A stretch of DNA of 19,166 nucleotides from an uncultured Eubacteriales bacterium (GTDB taxonomy: Bacteria > Bacillota_A > Clostridia > Oscillospirales > Oscillospiraceae), in the NCBI GenBank assembly GCA_949451265.1, contig CASTQR010000012.1, positions 1 to 19,166 on the forward strand, written 5' to 3'. Below are positions 6,871-14,586 of the stretch, piece by piece; position 1 is the stretch's first letter; every line of letters starts with the position of its first letter. The notes beneath the pieces were generated by a model. The model saw only the letters and a program-made list of their open reading frames with translations. It was not told the DNA's origin and ran no database searches. The translations under genes were made by a program, and so were the position numbers.

Positions 6871-8178
6871 ATGAAATCCCTGTTCTTCGGCGGCGTCCAC
6901 CCGGAGGGGCGCAAGGAGCTGAGCGCCTCCGCCCCCCTGACCGCCATGGCCCTGCCCGCCCAGGCGGCGGTGCCCCTGCGCCAGCACATCGGCGCGCCCT
7001 GCAAGCCGCTGGTGGCGGTGGGGGACGCGGTGCGCGTGGGCCAGAAGATCGGCGACGGCGAGGGGCTGTGTGTCCCCGTCCACGCGCCGGTGTCCGGCGT
7101 GGTGGAGGCCATTGAGGACCGGCCCCACCCCAGCGTCGGCACCTGCCCCGCCATTATTATCAAGAACGACTTCCTGGATACGCCCCACCACACCCTGAAG
7201 CCCTACTCCAACCTGGATCTGCTCACCCCGTCCGAGCTGGTGGGCATCCTCCGGGAGGCGGGGCTGGTGGGTATGGGCGGCGCGGCCTTCCCCACCGACA
7301 TCAAGTCCAAAACCGGCATGGGCTTCACCGGTGTGCTCATACTCAACGCCTGCGAGTGCGAGCCCTACATCACCGCGGACGATGCCCTGCTGCGGGCACG
7401 GCCCGGGGACGTGCTGCGGGGGCTGGCGCTGATGGCCCGAATCTTAAGGCCGGATCGGACGGTCATCGGCATTGAGGACAATAAGCCGGAGGCCGCCGCC
7501 ATTCTGCGGGAAACGCTGAAGGACTTCCCCAATGTGGAGTTAAAAGTGCTGCCCACCCGCTACCCCCAGGGGGCGGAGAAGCAGCTGATCCAGGCGGTCA
7601 CCGGGCGGCAGGTGCCCTCCGGCGGCCTGCCCAAGGATGTGGGCTGCGCGGTGTTCAATGTGGCCACCGCCTTCGCCGCCTACCGGGCGGTGTACGAGGG
7701 GATGCCCCTCATCGAGCGGGTGGTCACCATCACCGGCGAAGGGGTGAAGCAGCCCCGGAACCTCATCGTGCGGGTGGGGACCTCCTTCCAGGAGGTCATT
7801 GCCGCCGCCGGGGGGCTGGCGGACGACGTGTGGAAGGTGCTGTCCGGCGGGCCCATGATGGGCGTGGCCCAGGGGGACCTGTCCGTCCCCGTCACCAAGG
7901 CGGTGAACGCGGTGGTGTGCCTGTCCTCCGCCCAAAACGGCGAGATTGACAACCCCGTCTGCATCCGCTGCGGCAAGTGCCTGGATGCCTGCCCCATCCG
8001 GCTGGAGCCCCTGTACCTGTACCGCTATTCCAACGCTGGGGATGTGGACGCCTTGAAACGCCTCCATCTCATGGACTGCATTGAGTGCGGCTGCTGCGCC
8101 TATGTCTGCCCCGGCAAGCTCCCCCTGGTGGAGGGCTTCCGGACAGGGAAGCGGGCCTTAAAGGAGGGTGCGAAATGA
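6871..8178 (+). CDS. rnfC: Rnf electron transport complex subunit RnfC
   Basis: A 435-aa membrane-associated subunit. An N-terminal RnfC barrel-sandwich region (FFGGVHPEGRKEL start, HAPVSGVV near 71-78) is followed by an NADH/FMN-binding fold like the 51-kDa subunit of complex I, with GLVGMGGAAFPT (about 132-143) and NACECEPY (159-166), then an SLBB-like stretch. Two CxxCxxCxxxCP ferredoxin motifs follow (C364/367/370/374 and C403/406/409/413). In Rnf, RnfC exchanges electrons with NAD(H). ATG 6871 follows GAGAGGTG by 6 nt; the upstream GTG at 6862 is less likely. It lies 44 bp after apbE and overlaps rnfD by 4 nt (ATGA). No rnfB, which normally connects RnfC to ferredoxin, is near. Confidence 0.96.
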   Translation: MKSLFFGGVHPEGRKELSASAPLTAMALPAQAAVPLRQHIGAPCKPLVAVGDAVRVGQKIGDGEGLCVPVHAPVSGVVEAIEDRPHPSVGTCPAIIIKNDFLDTPHHTLKPYSNLDLLTPSELVGILREAGLVGMGGAAFPTDIKSKTGMGFTGVLILNACECEPYITADDALLRARPGDVLRGLALMARILRPDRTVIGIEDNKPEAAAILRETLKDFPNVELKVLPTRYPQGAEKQLIQAVTGRQVPSGGLPKDVGCAVFNVATAFAAYRAVYEGMPLIERVVTITGEGVKQPRNLIVRVGTSFQEVIAAAGGLADDVWKVLSGGPMMGVAQGDLSVPVTKAVNAVVCLSSAQNGEIDNPVCIRCGKCLDACPIRLEPLYLYRYSNAGDVDALKRLHLMDCIECGCCAYVCPGKLPLVEGFRTGKRALKEGAK

Positions 8179-9149
8179 ATCTGACCGTCAGTTCGTCCCC
8201 CCATATCCGGGGGAAGGATACCACCTCCCGGCTGATGCTGGACGTGGTGATCGCCCTGCTGCCCGCCCTGGTCGCGGGCGTGATCTTCCAGGGCCTCCGG
8301 GCCGCGCTGGTGGCGGCGGTGTGTATCGTCTCCACCCTGGCGGGCGAGTGGCTGGTGGGGCTGGCGCTCCGCCGGAAAAACACCCTGCCCGACGGCTCCG
8401 CCCTGGTCACGGGCCTGCTGCTGGCCCTGACCCTGCCCGCCTCCGTGCCCTACCATGCGGCCGCCATCGGCGGGCTGTTCGCCGTCATCGTGGTGAAGGG
8501 GATCTGCGGCGGCCTGGGGCAGAACACCTTCAACCCGGCCCTGGGGGCCCGGGCCTTCCTGATGCTGTTGTTCCCTGCCTGCCTCACCCGGTTTCCGGCG
8601 CTGGGCTCCGCCCTGCCTTTGGGCGGCATGAGCCCGGCGGACGTGGTCACCGGGGCCACCCCCCTTCACCATATGCAGATGCCCGCCCTGCCTGAGGCGT
8701 CCCTGGCTGAGATGTTCCTGGGCAATATCGGCGGCTGTATCGGGGAGACCTCCGCCCTGGCCCTGCTCATCGGCGGCGGATACCTGCTGTTCCGGCGTGT
8801 GATCAACATCCGCATCCCCGCCGCCTACCTGGGGACGGTGGCCATCCTCACCCTGGTGTTTCCCAAGGGGGACAGCCCCATCCTGTGGATGGCGTACAGC
8901 CTGCTGGGCGGCGGCGTGCTGCTGGGGGCCATCTTCATGGCCACCGACTACGCCACCTCCCCCGTGGATCCCGTGGCCCAGATTGTGTACGGCGTGGGAT
9001 GCGGCGCGCTCACCGTGGTGTTCCGCTACACGGGCCTGTTCCCGGAGGGGGTCACCTACGCAATCCTGCTGATGAACGCCGCCGTGTGGCTGCTGGACCG
9101 CTATCTGGTGCCCACCCGGTACGGCGCGGGAAAGGAGGCGGCGCAATGA
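8175..9149 (+). CDS. rnfD: Rnf electron transport complex subunit RnfD
   Basis: A 324-aa integral membrane flavoprotein of the RnfD/NqrB family, with about nine or ten hydrophobic helices. The covalent FMN motif DVVTGATPL is at 156-164, and by analogy with NqrB the attached residue is T162. Other conserved family pieces are GGLGQNTFNPAL (112-123), IGGCIGETS (185-193) and ATDYATSPV (256-264). The start overlaps the rnfC stop (ATGA at 8175-8178) with AAGGAGGG upstream; longer in-frame starts would run into rnfC. In the parent complex this subunit carries electrons on FMN within the membrane. Its stop overlaps the rnfG start, also by ATGA. Confidence 0.95.
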   Translation: MNLTVSSSPHIRGKDTTSRLMLDVVIALLPALVAGVIFQGLRAALVAAVCIVSTLAGEWLVGLALRRKNTLPDGSALVTGLLLALTLPASVPYHAAAIGGLFAVIVVKGICGGLGQNTFNPALGARAFLMLLFPACLTRFPALGSALPLGGMSPADVVTGATPLHHMQMPALPEASLAEMFLGNIGGCIGETSALALLIGGGYLLFRRVINIRIPAAYLGTVAILTLVFPKGDSPILWMAYSLLGGGVLLGAIFMATDYATSPVDPVAQIVYGVGCGALTVVFRYTGLFPEGVTYAILLMNAAVWLLDRYLVPTRYGAGKEAAQ

Positions 9150-9688
9150 AGATCAAGGATCTGATCGCCCCCGCGGCCGCCCTGGCCGTCGCCGCGGCGG
9201 TGCTGCTGGGCGCCTCCGCCGCCCTGGGCCCCGTGGCGGAGAAGAACGAGGCCGCCGCCCAAACCGAGATCATGGGCTATATGCTCCCCAACCGGCCCAC
9301 CTCCTTCACAGAGGAGCCCTATGACGGGGAGGACGAAAGCATCTGCCGGGTGTTCAAGGCGGACGGCGGCTATGTCATCGAGGTAGAGACCGCCGGGTAC
9401 GCGGGCCCCATGACCCTGTGGGTGGGGGTCACCAACGACGGGCAGGTGTCCGGTGTGACCGTGCGGGACCATCGGGAAACCTTCGGCCTGGGCCGAGGGG
9501 CCCAGACGGAGTGGCCCTTCCTGAGCCAGTTCCTGGGTACCGCCGGGGAGGCCGCCGTGGGGGAGGACATCGACGCCCTCACTGGGGCCACCGTCACCAG
9601 TAAGGCTGTGACCCGGGCGGTGAACTCCGCCGCCGCCTTTGTCACCGGCGCGGACGTTTCCTCCGGCGCCACAGAATGGGAGGGCTGA
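9146..9688 (+). CDS. rnfG: Rnf electron transport complex subunit RnfG with two FMN-attachment motifs
   Basis: A 180-aa single-pass flavoprotein of the RnfG/NqrC family. One N-terminal helix (about 5-30) anchors an extracytoplasmic FMN_bind domain. The usual ApbE target DALTGAT is at 143-149 (FMN expected on T149), followed by VTSKAVTRAVN as in the family. Unusually, a second full DxxSGAT motif, DVSSGAT, sits at 170-176, four residues before the stop. The start overlaps the rnfD stop in ATGA with AAGGAGG upstream. At 180 aa it is slightly short for the family. It probably accepts electrons from RnfD outside the membrane; whether the second site is modified is unknown. Confidence 0.93.
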   Translation: MKIKDLIAPAAALAVAAAVLLGASAALGPVAEKNEAAAQTEIMGYMLPNRPTSFTEEPYDGEDESICRVFKADGGYVIEVETAGYAGPMTLWVGVTNDGQVSGVTVRDHRETFGLGRGAQTEWPFLSQFLGTAGEAAVGEDIDALTGATVTSKAVTRAVNSAAAFVTGADVSSGATEWEG

Positions 9689-9690
9689 CC

Positions 9691-10131
9691 ATGAAACACA
9701 ATCCATTGAAGCGGGCCGCCCTGCTGGCCGCCGTGGTGGGTCTGGCCTGCCTGTGGCTGGCGGTGGCCGGGGCCCTGGCCCCCATGGCCGTCCTGCCCAA
9801 GCTGGACCTGCCCCTGATGCTGGGGCTGAGCCTCATCGCCCTGGCCCTGGACGCCTACACGGGGCGGCCTAAGCTGTCCTGGCCCGCGCTGGCGGCGAAC
9901 ACGGTGCTGGGCGGCGTGACGTTCGCCCTGCTACCCTGGTGCGCCAGGGTGACGGGGGGCGTCCCCGTCTGGACGCTGGGGCTGGCGGGTGCGGCGGTGT
10001 TCGGCCTGTCCGCCCTGCTGTATGCCGCGGCGCTGGAACGCATCGCCACCGGGCCCAAGGCCCCCCTGGCCCCCGCGGGCACGGCCTTCATGCTGTACCT
10101 GGCGGGACAGTGCCTGGGAGGGCTGCTGTAA
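9691..10131 (+). CDS. Small four-helix membrane protein, last gene of the flavin/Rnf operon
   Basis: I do not recognise this 146-aa protein. It has four hydrophobic helices: about 8-33, 38-56, 67-84 and 93-115, with a further hydrophobic C-terminal segment (about 127-146) that may make a fifth. A short cytosolic KHNPLKR start precedes helix 1. Acidic/polar residues occur near the membrane (D39, D54). I see no cysteine cluster, no haem-ligand histidine pair and no RnfA/RnfE-like sequence, although it sits where rnfE and rnfA follow rnfG in ordinary rnf operons. ATG 9691 lies 2 nt after the rnfG stop, 6 nt after GGGAGGG. It is clearly co-translated with rnfG, so a role in the same complex is inferred. 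The terminator 45 bp downstream closes the operon. Confidence 0.8.
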   Translation: MKHNPLKRAALLAAVVGLACLWLAVAGALAPMAVLPKLDLPLMLGLSLIALALDAYTGRPKLSWPALAANTVLGGVTFALLPWCARVTGGVPVWTLGLAGAAVFGLSALLYAAALERIATGPKAPLAPAGTAFMLYLAGQCLGGLL

Positions 10132-10176
10132 CAGCCCTCCACAGCATGGGGCATGGAAAATAGTTTGCGCCAGCCG

Positions 10177-10229
10177 AAAGCGGGCAGGCGTGCCTTTGGG
10201 CTCTGCCCAGGGCACGTCTGCCCGCTTTT
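10177..10229 (+). terminator. Bidirectional hairpin terminator ending the flavin/Rnf operon
   Basis: AAAGCGGGCAG-GCGTGCC pairs with GGCACG-TCTGCCCGCTTTT around a short loop, one small mismatch interrupting the stem. T-residues follow on the plus strand and a shorter CTTTC on the minus. It lies between the converging last gene of the operon and the TauE/SafE gene, so it can serve both. Confidence 0.8.
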
Positions 10230-10295
10230 GATGATTCCTTCCAAGCGATTGGCATCCTTAGCAAATGGATACTATGGTTCAAGATCCACGACATT

Positions 10296-11090
10296 CTACC
10301 CCAAGGAATAGCGAACCGTATTGAATACGCTGATCAAAATAATAACCGCCATCAAGCCCAGAAACAGCTTATCCACCGCCGCGGCGCTGATCCGCCTGTT
10401 CACGCGGCGCCCTGCCATCCCGCCGCCGATCCCGCCGCACACCATGAGGATCAGGGTGGCCCATTCAAACTCCGGAACGGTGCGGGTCAGCAGCGTCAGG
10501 GCCAGGCTGGCGGCCTGGCTGAACAGGATAATGTACAGGCTGTTCTGGGCGGCGGTCTTGGTGTCCATGCCGAAGAAGAAGAACAGCACCACCAGGTTGA
10601 TGGGCCCCCCGCCGATCCCCAAAAAGCTGGACAGGATCCCCAGGACAAGCCCAATGCACAGGCAGATCCCCGTGCCCTCCACCCGGCGGGGCTGGATGCG
10701 GCCCTTGAAAATGGTATACAGCAGGGTGCCCAGGGTGATCACCGCCAGACAAGCCGCCTGCACCGCCCCCACCGTGTTGGGATCGGCAAACAGGCCCCTG
10801 ATCACGCTGAACAGCTGCTTCCCGATCACGCCCCCCGCCGCCGCGCCCACAGCCAGGGGCGTGCCGGTTTTGGTGTCGATCCGGCTGCCGCCGGAGGCCA
10901 TGTTCCGGGCCACCGAGTACAGGCTCATGGACAGCACCGTCAGCCCGGACAAAAAGCTGATGGTGGACACACTGGCCAGCCCGCACACGTCCAGTACGGG
11001 CTTGATGATTCCCCCGCCGCCGATCCCGCAGATGGCCCCGGCCACCGACGCCAAAAAGCTGACAAGCAGATAAAACGCAAGCTGGAGCAT
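10296..11090 (-). CDS. TauE/SafE-family membrane permease
   Basis: A 264-aa membrane protein with about eight helices in two related halves. Each half has the glycine signature of the family: AICGIGGGGIIKP near the N-terminus and FLGIGGGPINL in the middle. TauE/SafE proteins export sulfite, sulfoacetate or other small organic anions; the substrate here cannot be told. ATG 11090 is preferred because GGGAGGGAGG lies just upstream and the hydrophobic helix starts at once; the in-frame ATG at 11147 has no ribosome site and overlaps the promoter. The gene is monocistronic and converges on the flavin/Rnf operon. Confidence 0.9.
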   Translation of the reverse strand: MLQLAFYLLVSFLASVAGAICGIGGGGIIKPVLDVCGLASVSTISFLSGLTVLSMSLYSVARNMASGGSRIDTKTGTPLAVGAAAGGVIGKQLFSVIRGLFADPNTVGAVQAACLAVITLGTLLYTIFKGRIQPRRVEGTGICLCIGLVLGILSSFLGIGGGPINLVVLFFFFGMDTKTAAQNSLYIILFSQAASLALTLLTRTVPEFEWATLILMVCGGIGGGMAGRRVNRRISAAAVDKLFLGLMAVIILISVFNTVRYSLG

Positions 11091-11147
11091 TCCGGCCTCC
11101 CTCCCGGCGCCCGCCGTCACCGCGGGGGCCGTTTTTGATTCCACCAT

Positions 11148-11175
11148 AGTTTATCATCCAGCCAAAAAAAGTCAA
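11148..11175 (-). promoter_or_regulatory. Possible promoter for the TauE/SafE gene
   Basis: On the minus strand TTGACT (11170-11175, 5 of 6) and TAAACT (11148-11153, 4 of 6) are 16 nt apart, with a T-run in the spacer. The leader to ATG 11090 would be about 50 nt. Confidence 0.45.
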
Positions 11176-11225
11176 GGTATAAAAAATATCATACTTTTTC
11201 TTTTCCGGCCCTACACCTATCATAA

Positions 11226-11345
11226 AACTATCGTTACTGTGCCGGCTGCGGCGGTAAGCTGGGATACAGCGCCACCAACAACTACAAGCGTGAGCAAGCA
11301 TTTTTGCAGGCCAGCGCAAAAAGACGGCGCAGCCATAATTACACC
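11226..11345 (+). pseudogene. Possible fragment of a serine recombinase zinc-ribbon
   Basis: In a gap that is visibly less GC-rich than the genes around it, one plus-strand frame reads NYRYCAGCGGKLGYSATNNYKREQAF. The CxxC plus 'GKLGYSATNNYK' pattern is like the zinc-ribbon of large serine recombinases from conjugative elements. An in-frame stop (11223-11225) precedes it and the similarity fades after about 26 residues, so it is at most a decayed remnant. The call is from memory of the family and could be chance. Confidence 0.35.
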
Positions 11346-11381
11346 GTCCCAATAGATAGAATTTCTTTACCGCTTAGTCAA

Positions 11382-11414
11382 AAGGCCAACACTTCTTTAC
11401 GGAGTGTCGGCCTT
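11382..11414 (-). other. Stem-loop in the gap before the hybrid kinase
   Basis: AAGGCC-A-ACACT (11382-11393) pairs with AGTGT-C-GGCCTT (11403-11414), 11 bp with one mismatch and a 9-nt loop. On the minus strand the stem runs into CCTTTTGAC, so it resembles a weak terminator in that direction, but no minus-strand gene precedes it. It may be left over from a lost mobile element. Confidence 0.3.
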
Positions 11415-11446
11415 GGGCGTCCTGCCTCTCTGCGCGAAACCCCTCG

Positions 11447-11474
11447 TTGCTTTTTCTACAATTCCTGCTATAAT
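11447..11474 (+). promoter_or_regulatory. Promoter for the hybrid histidine kinase
   Basis: TTGCTT (11447-11452) and a perfect extended -10, TGC followed by TATAAT (11469-11474), are 16 nt apart. This leaves a leader of about 100 nt before ATG 11584. Confidence 0.7.
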
Positions 11475-11583
11475 ATATAAAAACAGGCAATTCCGTGCGA
11501 TTGATCCCCCACAAGACAGGGCGCGTCGAACCCCGGTTTTCGAGCGCTGAACAACAGAGAGGACAGACTTCAAGGAGGTTTCT

Positions 11584-14526
11584 ATGAAGGCGGCCAAGAA
11601 AACCTGGCAAAACGTGCTGTATATCTGCGTTCTGCTGGCGGCCATCTGCGTGCTGTTCCAGTGGTATTCCTCCGCCAACAGCCGGCGGATCGAGGAGCAG
11701 AACCTGAACTACGCCATGGACTCCGCCTCCCAGACCACCCAGCGCATTGAGAGCGAGTTCACCAACGGCCTGCTGCGGCTGCGCAACTACGCCTACCTGC
11801 TGGGTTCCGGGCAGGGCAGTCCGGAGATCACCGCGGATCTGCTGAAGGGGATGGAGGAAAACGCCTCCTTTGACGCGGTGCGCTTCACCAACCCCCAGGG
11901 GGTCAACCTGGCCTCCGACGGGCGGACCAACGACAGCTCGGACCGGGCCTACTTCGCTGCGGGCATGCGGGGGGAGAGCGGCATTGAGGTGGTGCGGTCC
12001 AGGCTGACAGGGCAGATGATGACCGTATTCTACGCCCCCATCGAACGCGACGGCCGGATCGCGGGGATGCTGCTGGGGCTGTACTTCGCGGAGGACTACC
12101 TCCGGAATATGCTGACCACCAGCTACTTCGGGGAGCCTGTGGAGGCGTTTTTGTGCGCCGGGGATGGGAGCGTCATCGCCAGCTCCAACGGGAACAGCTA
12201 CGACCAGCCCCTGCCTGACGTGCTGCGGGAGAACGGCAGCATTGACGGGGCCACCGCCGCCGCGGTCTGGGCAGCCTTTGAGAACGGCGCGAAGGGGGAG
12301 GGCTTCCTCTGCGCGCCGGGGAGCAAATTGGATAACCTGTGCGTGTTCCACGTGCCGGAGAGCGGCTATGTGCTGGTGCAGGCATTCCCCCAGCAGGTGA
12401 CCCAGCGGATGATCCGGGCGGCCAACCACACGGGCATGGTGCTGCAGGTGATCCTGATCGTCCTGTTCGCGGCCTATATCGTCATCCTGGTGATCCGGGG
12501 GCAGGCCCGGCGCAGGACGCTGGAGAAGCAGAACACCCAGTTCGGCTATGTGCTGGAGGGGCTGAATACCCTGTTCTCCTCCCGGTATCTCACGGTGGAT
12601 CTGGAACACAACACCTACTCCTACATGGCGGGCATACGGCCGCTCAGCAGCAGCTTGGCTATGGAGGGCGCCTATGACGACATCATCCGCGTCCACGCCC
12701 AGGACATCATCGGCGAGGAGGGGCAGGAGCGGTTCCGCCAGACCTTCCGCGCGGACTCCATCGGGGCCATCCTCTCGGAGCAGGACACCTTCACCTACGA
12801 GTGCCACGTGTGCCGGGACGGAAAAGAGGACTGGGAGCACCTGATCGCGGTGTGCCTCCAGCGGGAAGGGGGCCGGGCGGTCCGCATCCTGTTTGTGCGG
12901 CAGAACATCATGGAGCTGAAGCAGCGGGAGCTCCAGAGCAGGCAGGCCCTCCAGGAGGCGCTGGCCCAGGCCCAGCGGGCCAACCAGGCCAAGACCACCT
13001 TCCTGTCCAACATGTCCCACGATATCCGCACGCCTATGAACGCCATCATCGGCTTCGCCACCATCGCCGCCGGCCACATCGACAACAAGGAGCAGGTGCG
13101 GGACTGCCTCCAAAAGGTGCTGTCCTCAAGCAACCACCTGCTGAGCCTCATCAACGACATCCTGGACATGAGCCGCATTGAGAGCGGGAAGGTCCAGATC
13201 AAGGAACAGGAGTGTAACATCTCCGAGCTGACCCACAACCTGGTCAGCATCATCCAGCCCCAGGTGAAGGCCAAGCGGCTGGAGCTGTTCATCGACACCT
13301 TCAACGTGAACAACGAGGACGTGATCGCCGACCCTTTGAAGCTGAGCCAGGTATTTGTCAACCTGCTGAGCAACGCCGTGAAATACACCCCGGCGGGGGG
13401 GACGGTGAACTTCCGCATCGAACAGCAGGCCAACTTCCACAGGGGCAGGGGGGACTACGTGTTCCTGGTGCGGGACAACGGCATCGGTATGGCCCCGGAC
13501 TTCGTGGAGCACATCTTCGAGCCCTTCGAGCGGGAGACCACCACCACCAAGACGGGGATACAGGGCACCGGCCTGGGAATGGCCATCACGAAGAACATCG
13601 TGGAGATGATGGGCGGCACCATCTCCGTCCAGAGCGAGAAGGGGAAGGGCAGCGAGTTCCGGGTGGAGCTGAGCCTGAAGCTCCAGGACGCGGAGAAGAA
13701 CGCCGCCCGGATCAAGGAGCTGGAGGGCCTGCGGGCCATCGTGGTGGATGACGACCGCGACTGCTGCGAGAGCGTGGCCCGTATGCTGACACAGATCGGG
13801 CTGCGGGCGGAGTGGACCACCTCCGGCAAGGAGGCGGTATCCCGGGCCAAGAGTGCCCACAGCCAGGGGGACTCCTACCACACCTACATCATCGACTGGC
13901 AGATGCCGGAGCTGAGCGGGCTGGAGACCTGCCGCCAGATCCGGGCCGCCATTGGCCACGAGGCCTCCATCATCATCCTCACCGCCTACGACTGGACAGA
14001 CATCGAGGAGGAGGCCAGGGCCTCCGGAGTCACGGCCTTCTGCGCCAAGCCCCTGTTCATGTCCGATCTGAAATCCGCCCTGCTGGCGGCCAACCACCTG
14101 ATCGAGCGGGAGGAGGAGGGCCCCGCCTGGACACAGACGGACTTCTCCGGCAAGCGCCTGCTGCTGGTGGAGGACAACGAGCTGAACCGGGAGATTGCCC
14201 AGGCCATCCTGGAGGAGACGGGGTTCACGGTGGAGACCGCCCCCGACGGCACCGACGCGGTGGACATGGTGCGCCGGTCGGAGGAGGGGTATTACGACGC
14301 GGTCCTCATGGACGTGCAGATGCCGGTGATGGACGGCTACGAGGCCACACGCGCCATCCGGGCGCTGCCCCGGCGGGACGTGGGGGATCTGCCCATCATC
14401 GCCATGACCGCCAACGCCATGGAGGAGGACAAGGAGAACGCCCTGAAAAGCGGCATGAACGCCCACATCGCCAAGCCCCTGGACATTGAGCTGTTTATGA
14501 AGATCCTGGGCAGGTATTTGTCATAA
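11584..14526 (+). CDS. Hybrid sensor histidine kinase with two receiver domains
   Basis: A 980-aa protein. TM1 (about 10-28) and TM2 (about 284-305) enclose a Cache-like sensor of about 255 residues (RAYFAAG near 121-127 fits that fold). A PAS-sized cytoplasmic region (about 315-445) and a short coil (446-470) follow. The HisKA domain has phospho-acceptor H479 in MSHDIRTPMNAI. The HATPase domain has NLLSNAVKY, DNGIGM and GTGLGMAI. Receiver 1 (about 716-830) keeps D771 and K822, and receiver 2 (about 857-980) keeps D910 and K964, so both look phosphorylatable. There is no HPt domain or DNA-binding output, so an HPt protein elsewhere is expected for a relay. Start ATG follows AAGGAGG. It has its own promoter and flanking genes give no hint of its signal. 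Confidence 0.95.
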   Translation: MKAAKKTWQNVLYICVLLAAICVLFQWYSSANSRRIEEQNLNYAMDSASQTTQRIESEFTNGLLRLRNYAYLLGSGQGSPEITADLLKGMEENASFDAVRFTNPQGVNLASDGRTNDSSDRAYFAAGMRGESGIEVVRSRLTGQMMTVFYAPIERDGRIAGMLLGLYFAEDYLRNMLTTSYFGEPVEAFLCAGDGSVIASSNGNSYDQPLPDVLRENGSIDGATAAAVWAAFENGAKGEGFLCAPGSKLDNLCVFHVPESGYVLVQAFPQQVTQRMIRAANHTGMVLQVILIVLFAAYIVILVIRGQARRRTLEKQNTQFGYVLEGLNTLFSSRYLTVDLEHNTYSYMAGIRPLSSSLAMEGAYDDIIRVHAQDIIGEEGQERFRQTFRADSIGAILSEQDTFTYECHVCRDGKEDWEHLIAVCLQREGGRAVRILFVRQNIMELKQRELQSRQALQEALAQAQRANQAKTTFLSNMSHDIRTPMNAIIGFATIAAGHIDNKEQVRDCLQKVLSSSNHLLSLINDILDMSRIESGKVQIKEQECNISELTHNLVSIIQPQVKAKRLELFIDTFNVNNEDVIADPLKLSQVFVNLLSNAVKYTPAGGTVNFRIEQQANFHRGRGDYVFLVRDNGIGMAPDFVEHIFEPFERETTTTKTGIQGTGLGMAITKNIVEMMGGTISVQSEKGKGSEFRVELSLKLQDAEKNAARIKELEGLRAIVVDDDRDCCESVARMLTQIGLRAEWTTSGKEAVSRAKSAHSQGDSYHTYIIDWQMPELSGLETCRQIRAAIGHEASIIILTAYDWTDIEEEARASGVTAFCAKPLFMSDLKSALLAANHLIEREEEGPAWTQTDFSGKRLLLVEDNELNREIAQAILEETGFTVETAPDGTDAVDMVRRSEEGYYDAVLMDVQMPVMDGYEATRAIRALPRRDVGDLPIIAMTANAMEEDKENALKSGMNAHIAKPLDIELFMKILGRYLS

Positions 14527-14534
14527 GTGCCGTC

Positions 14535-14582
14535 AAAAAACCGCCGCCGCGCCCCGGCCTCTTGGCCTGGAACGCGGCGGCG
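14535..14582 (-). terminator. Terminator between converging hybrid kinase and DUF342 genes
   Basis: CCGCCGCCGCG (from 14541) pairs with CGCGGCGGCG (to 14582), and an inner GGCC-tctt-GGCC extends the hairpin. On the minus strand it is followed by six T (14535-14540), so it is a strong terminator for the DUF342 gene. On the plus strand only a GTTTG tract follows, making it weaker for the kinase. Confidence 0.82.
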
Positions 14583-14586
14583 TTTG

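Noticed and set aside
10465..11352. A longer minus-strand frame overlapping the TauE/SafE gene
   Set aside because: It is a different frame from the one with the GIGGG signatures; its translation is low-complexity over the gene.
11374..13113. A 579-codon open frame on the minus strand
   Set aside because: It lies opposite the hybrid kinase, with the same low-complexity composition and no recognisable domain.
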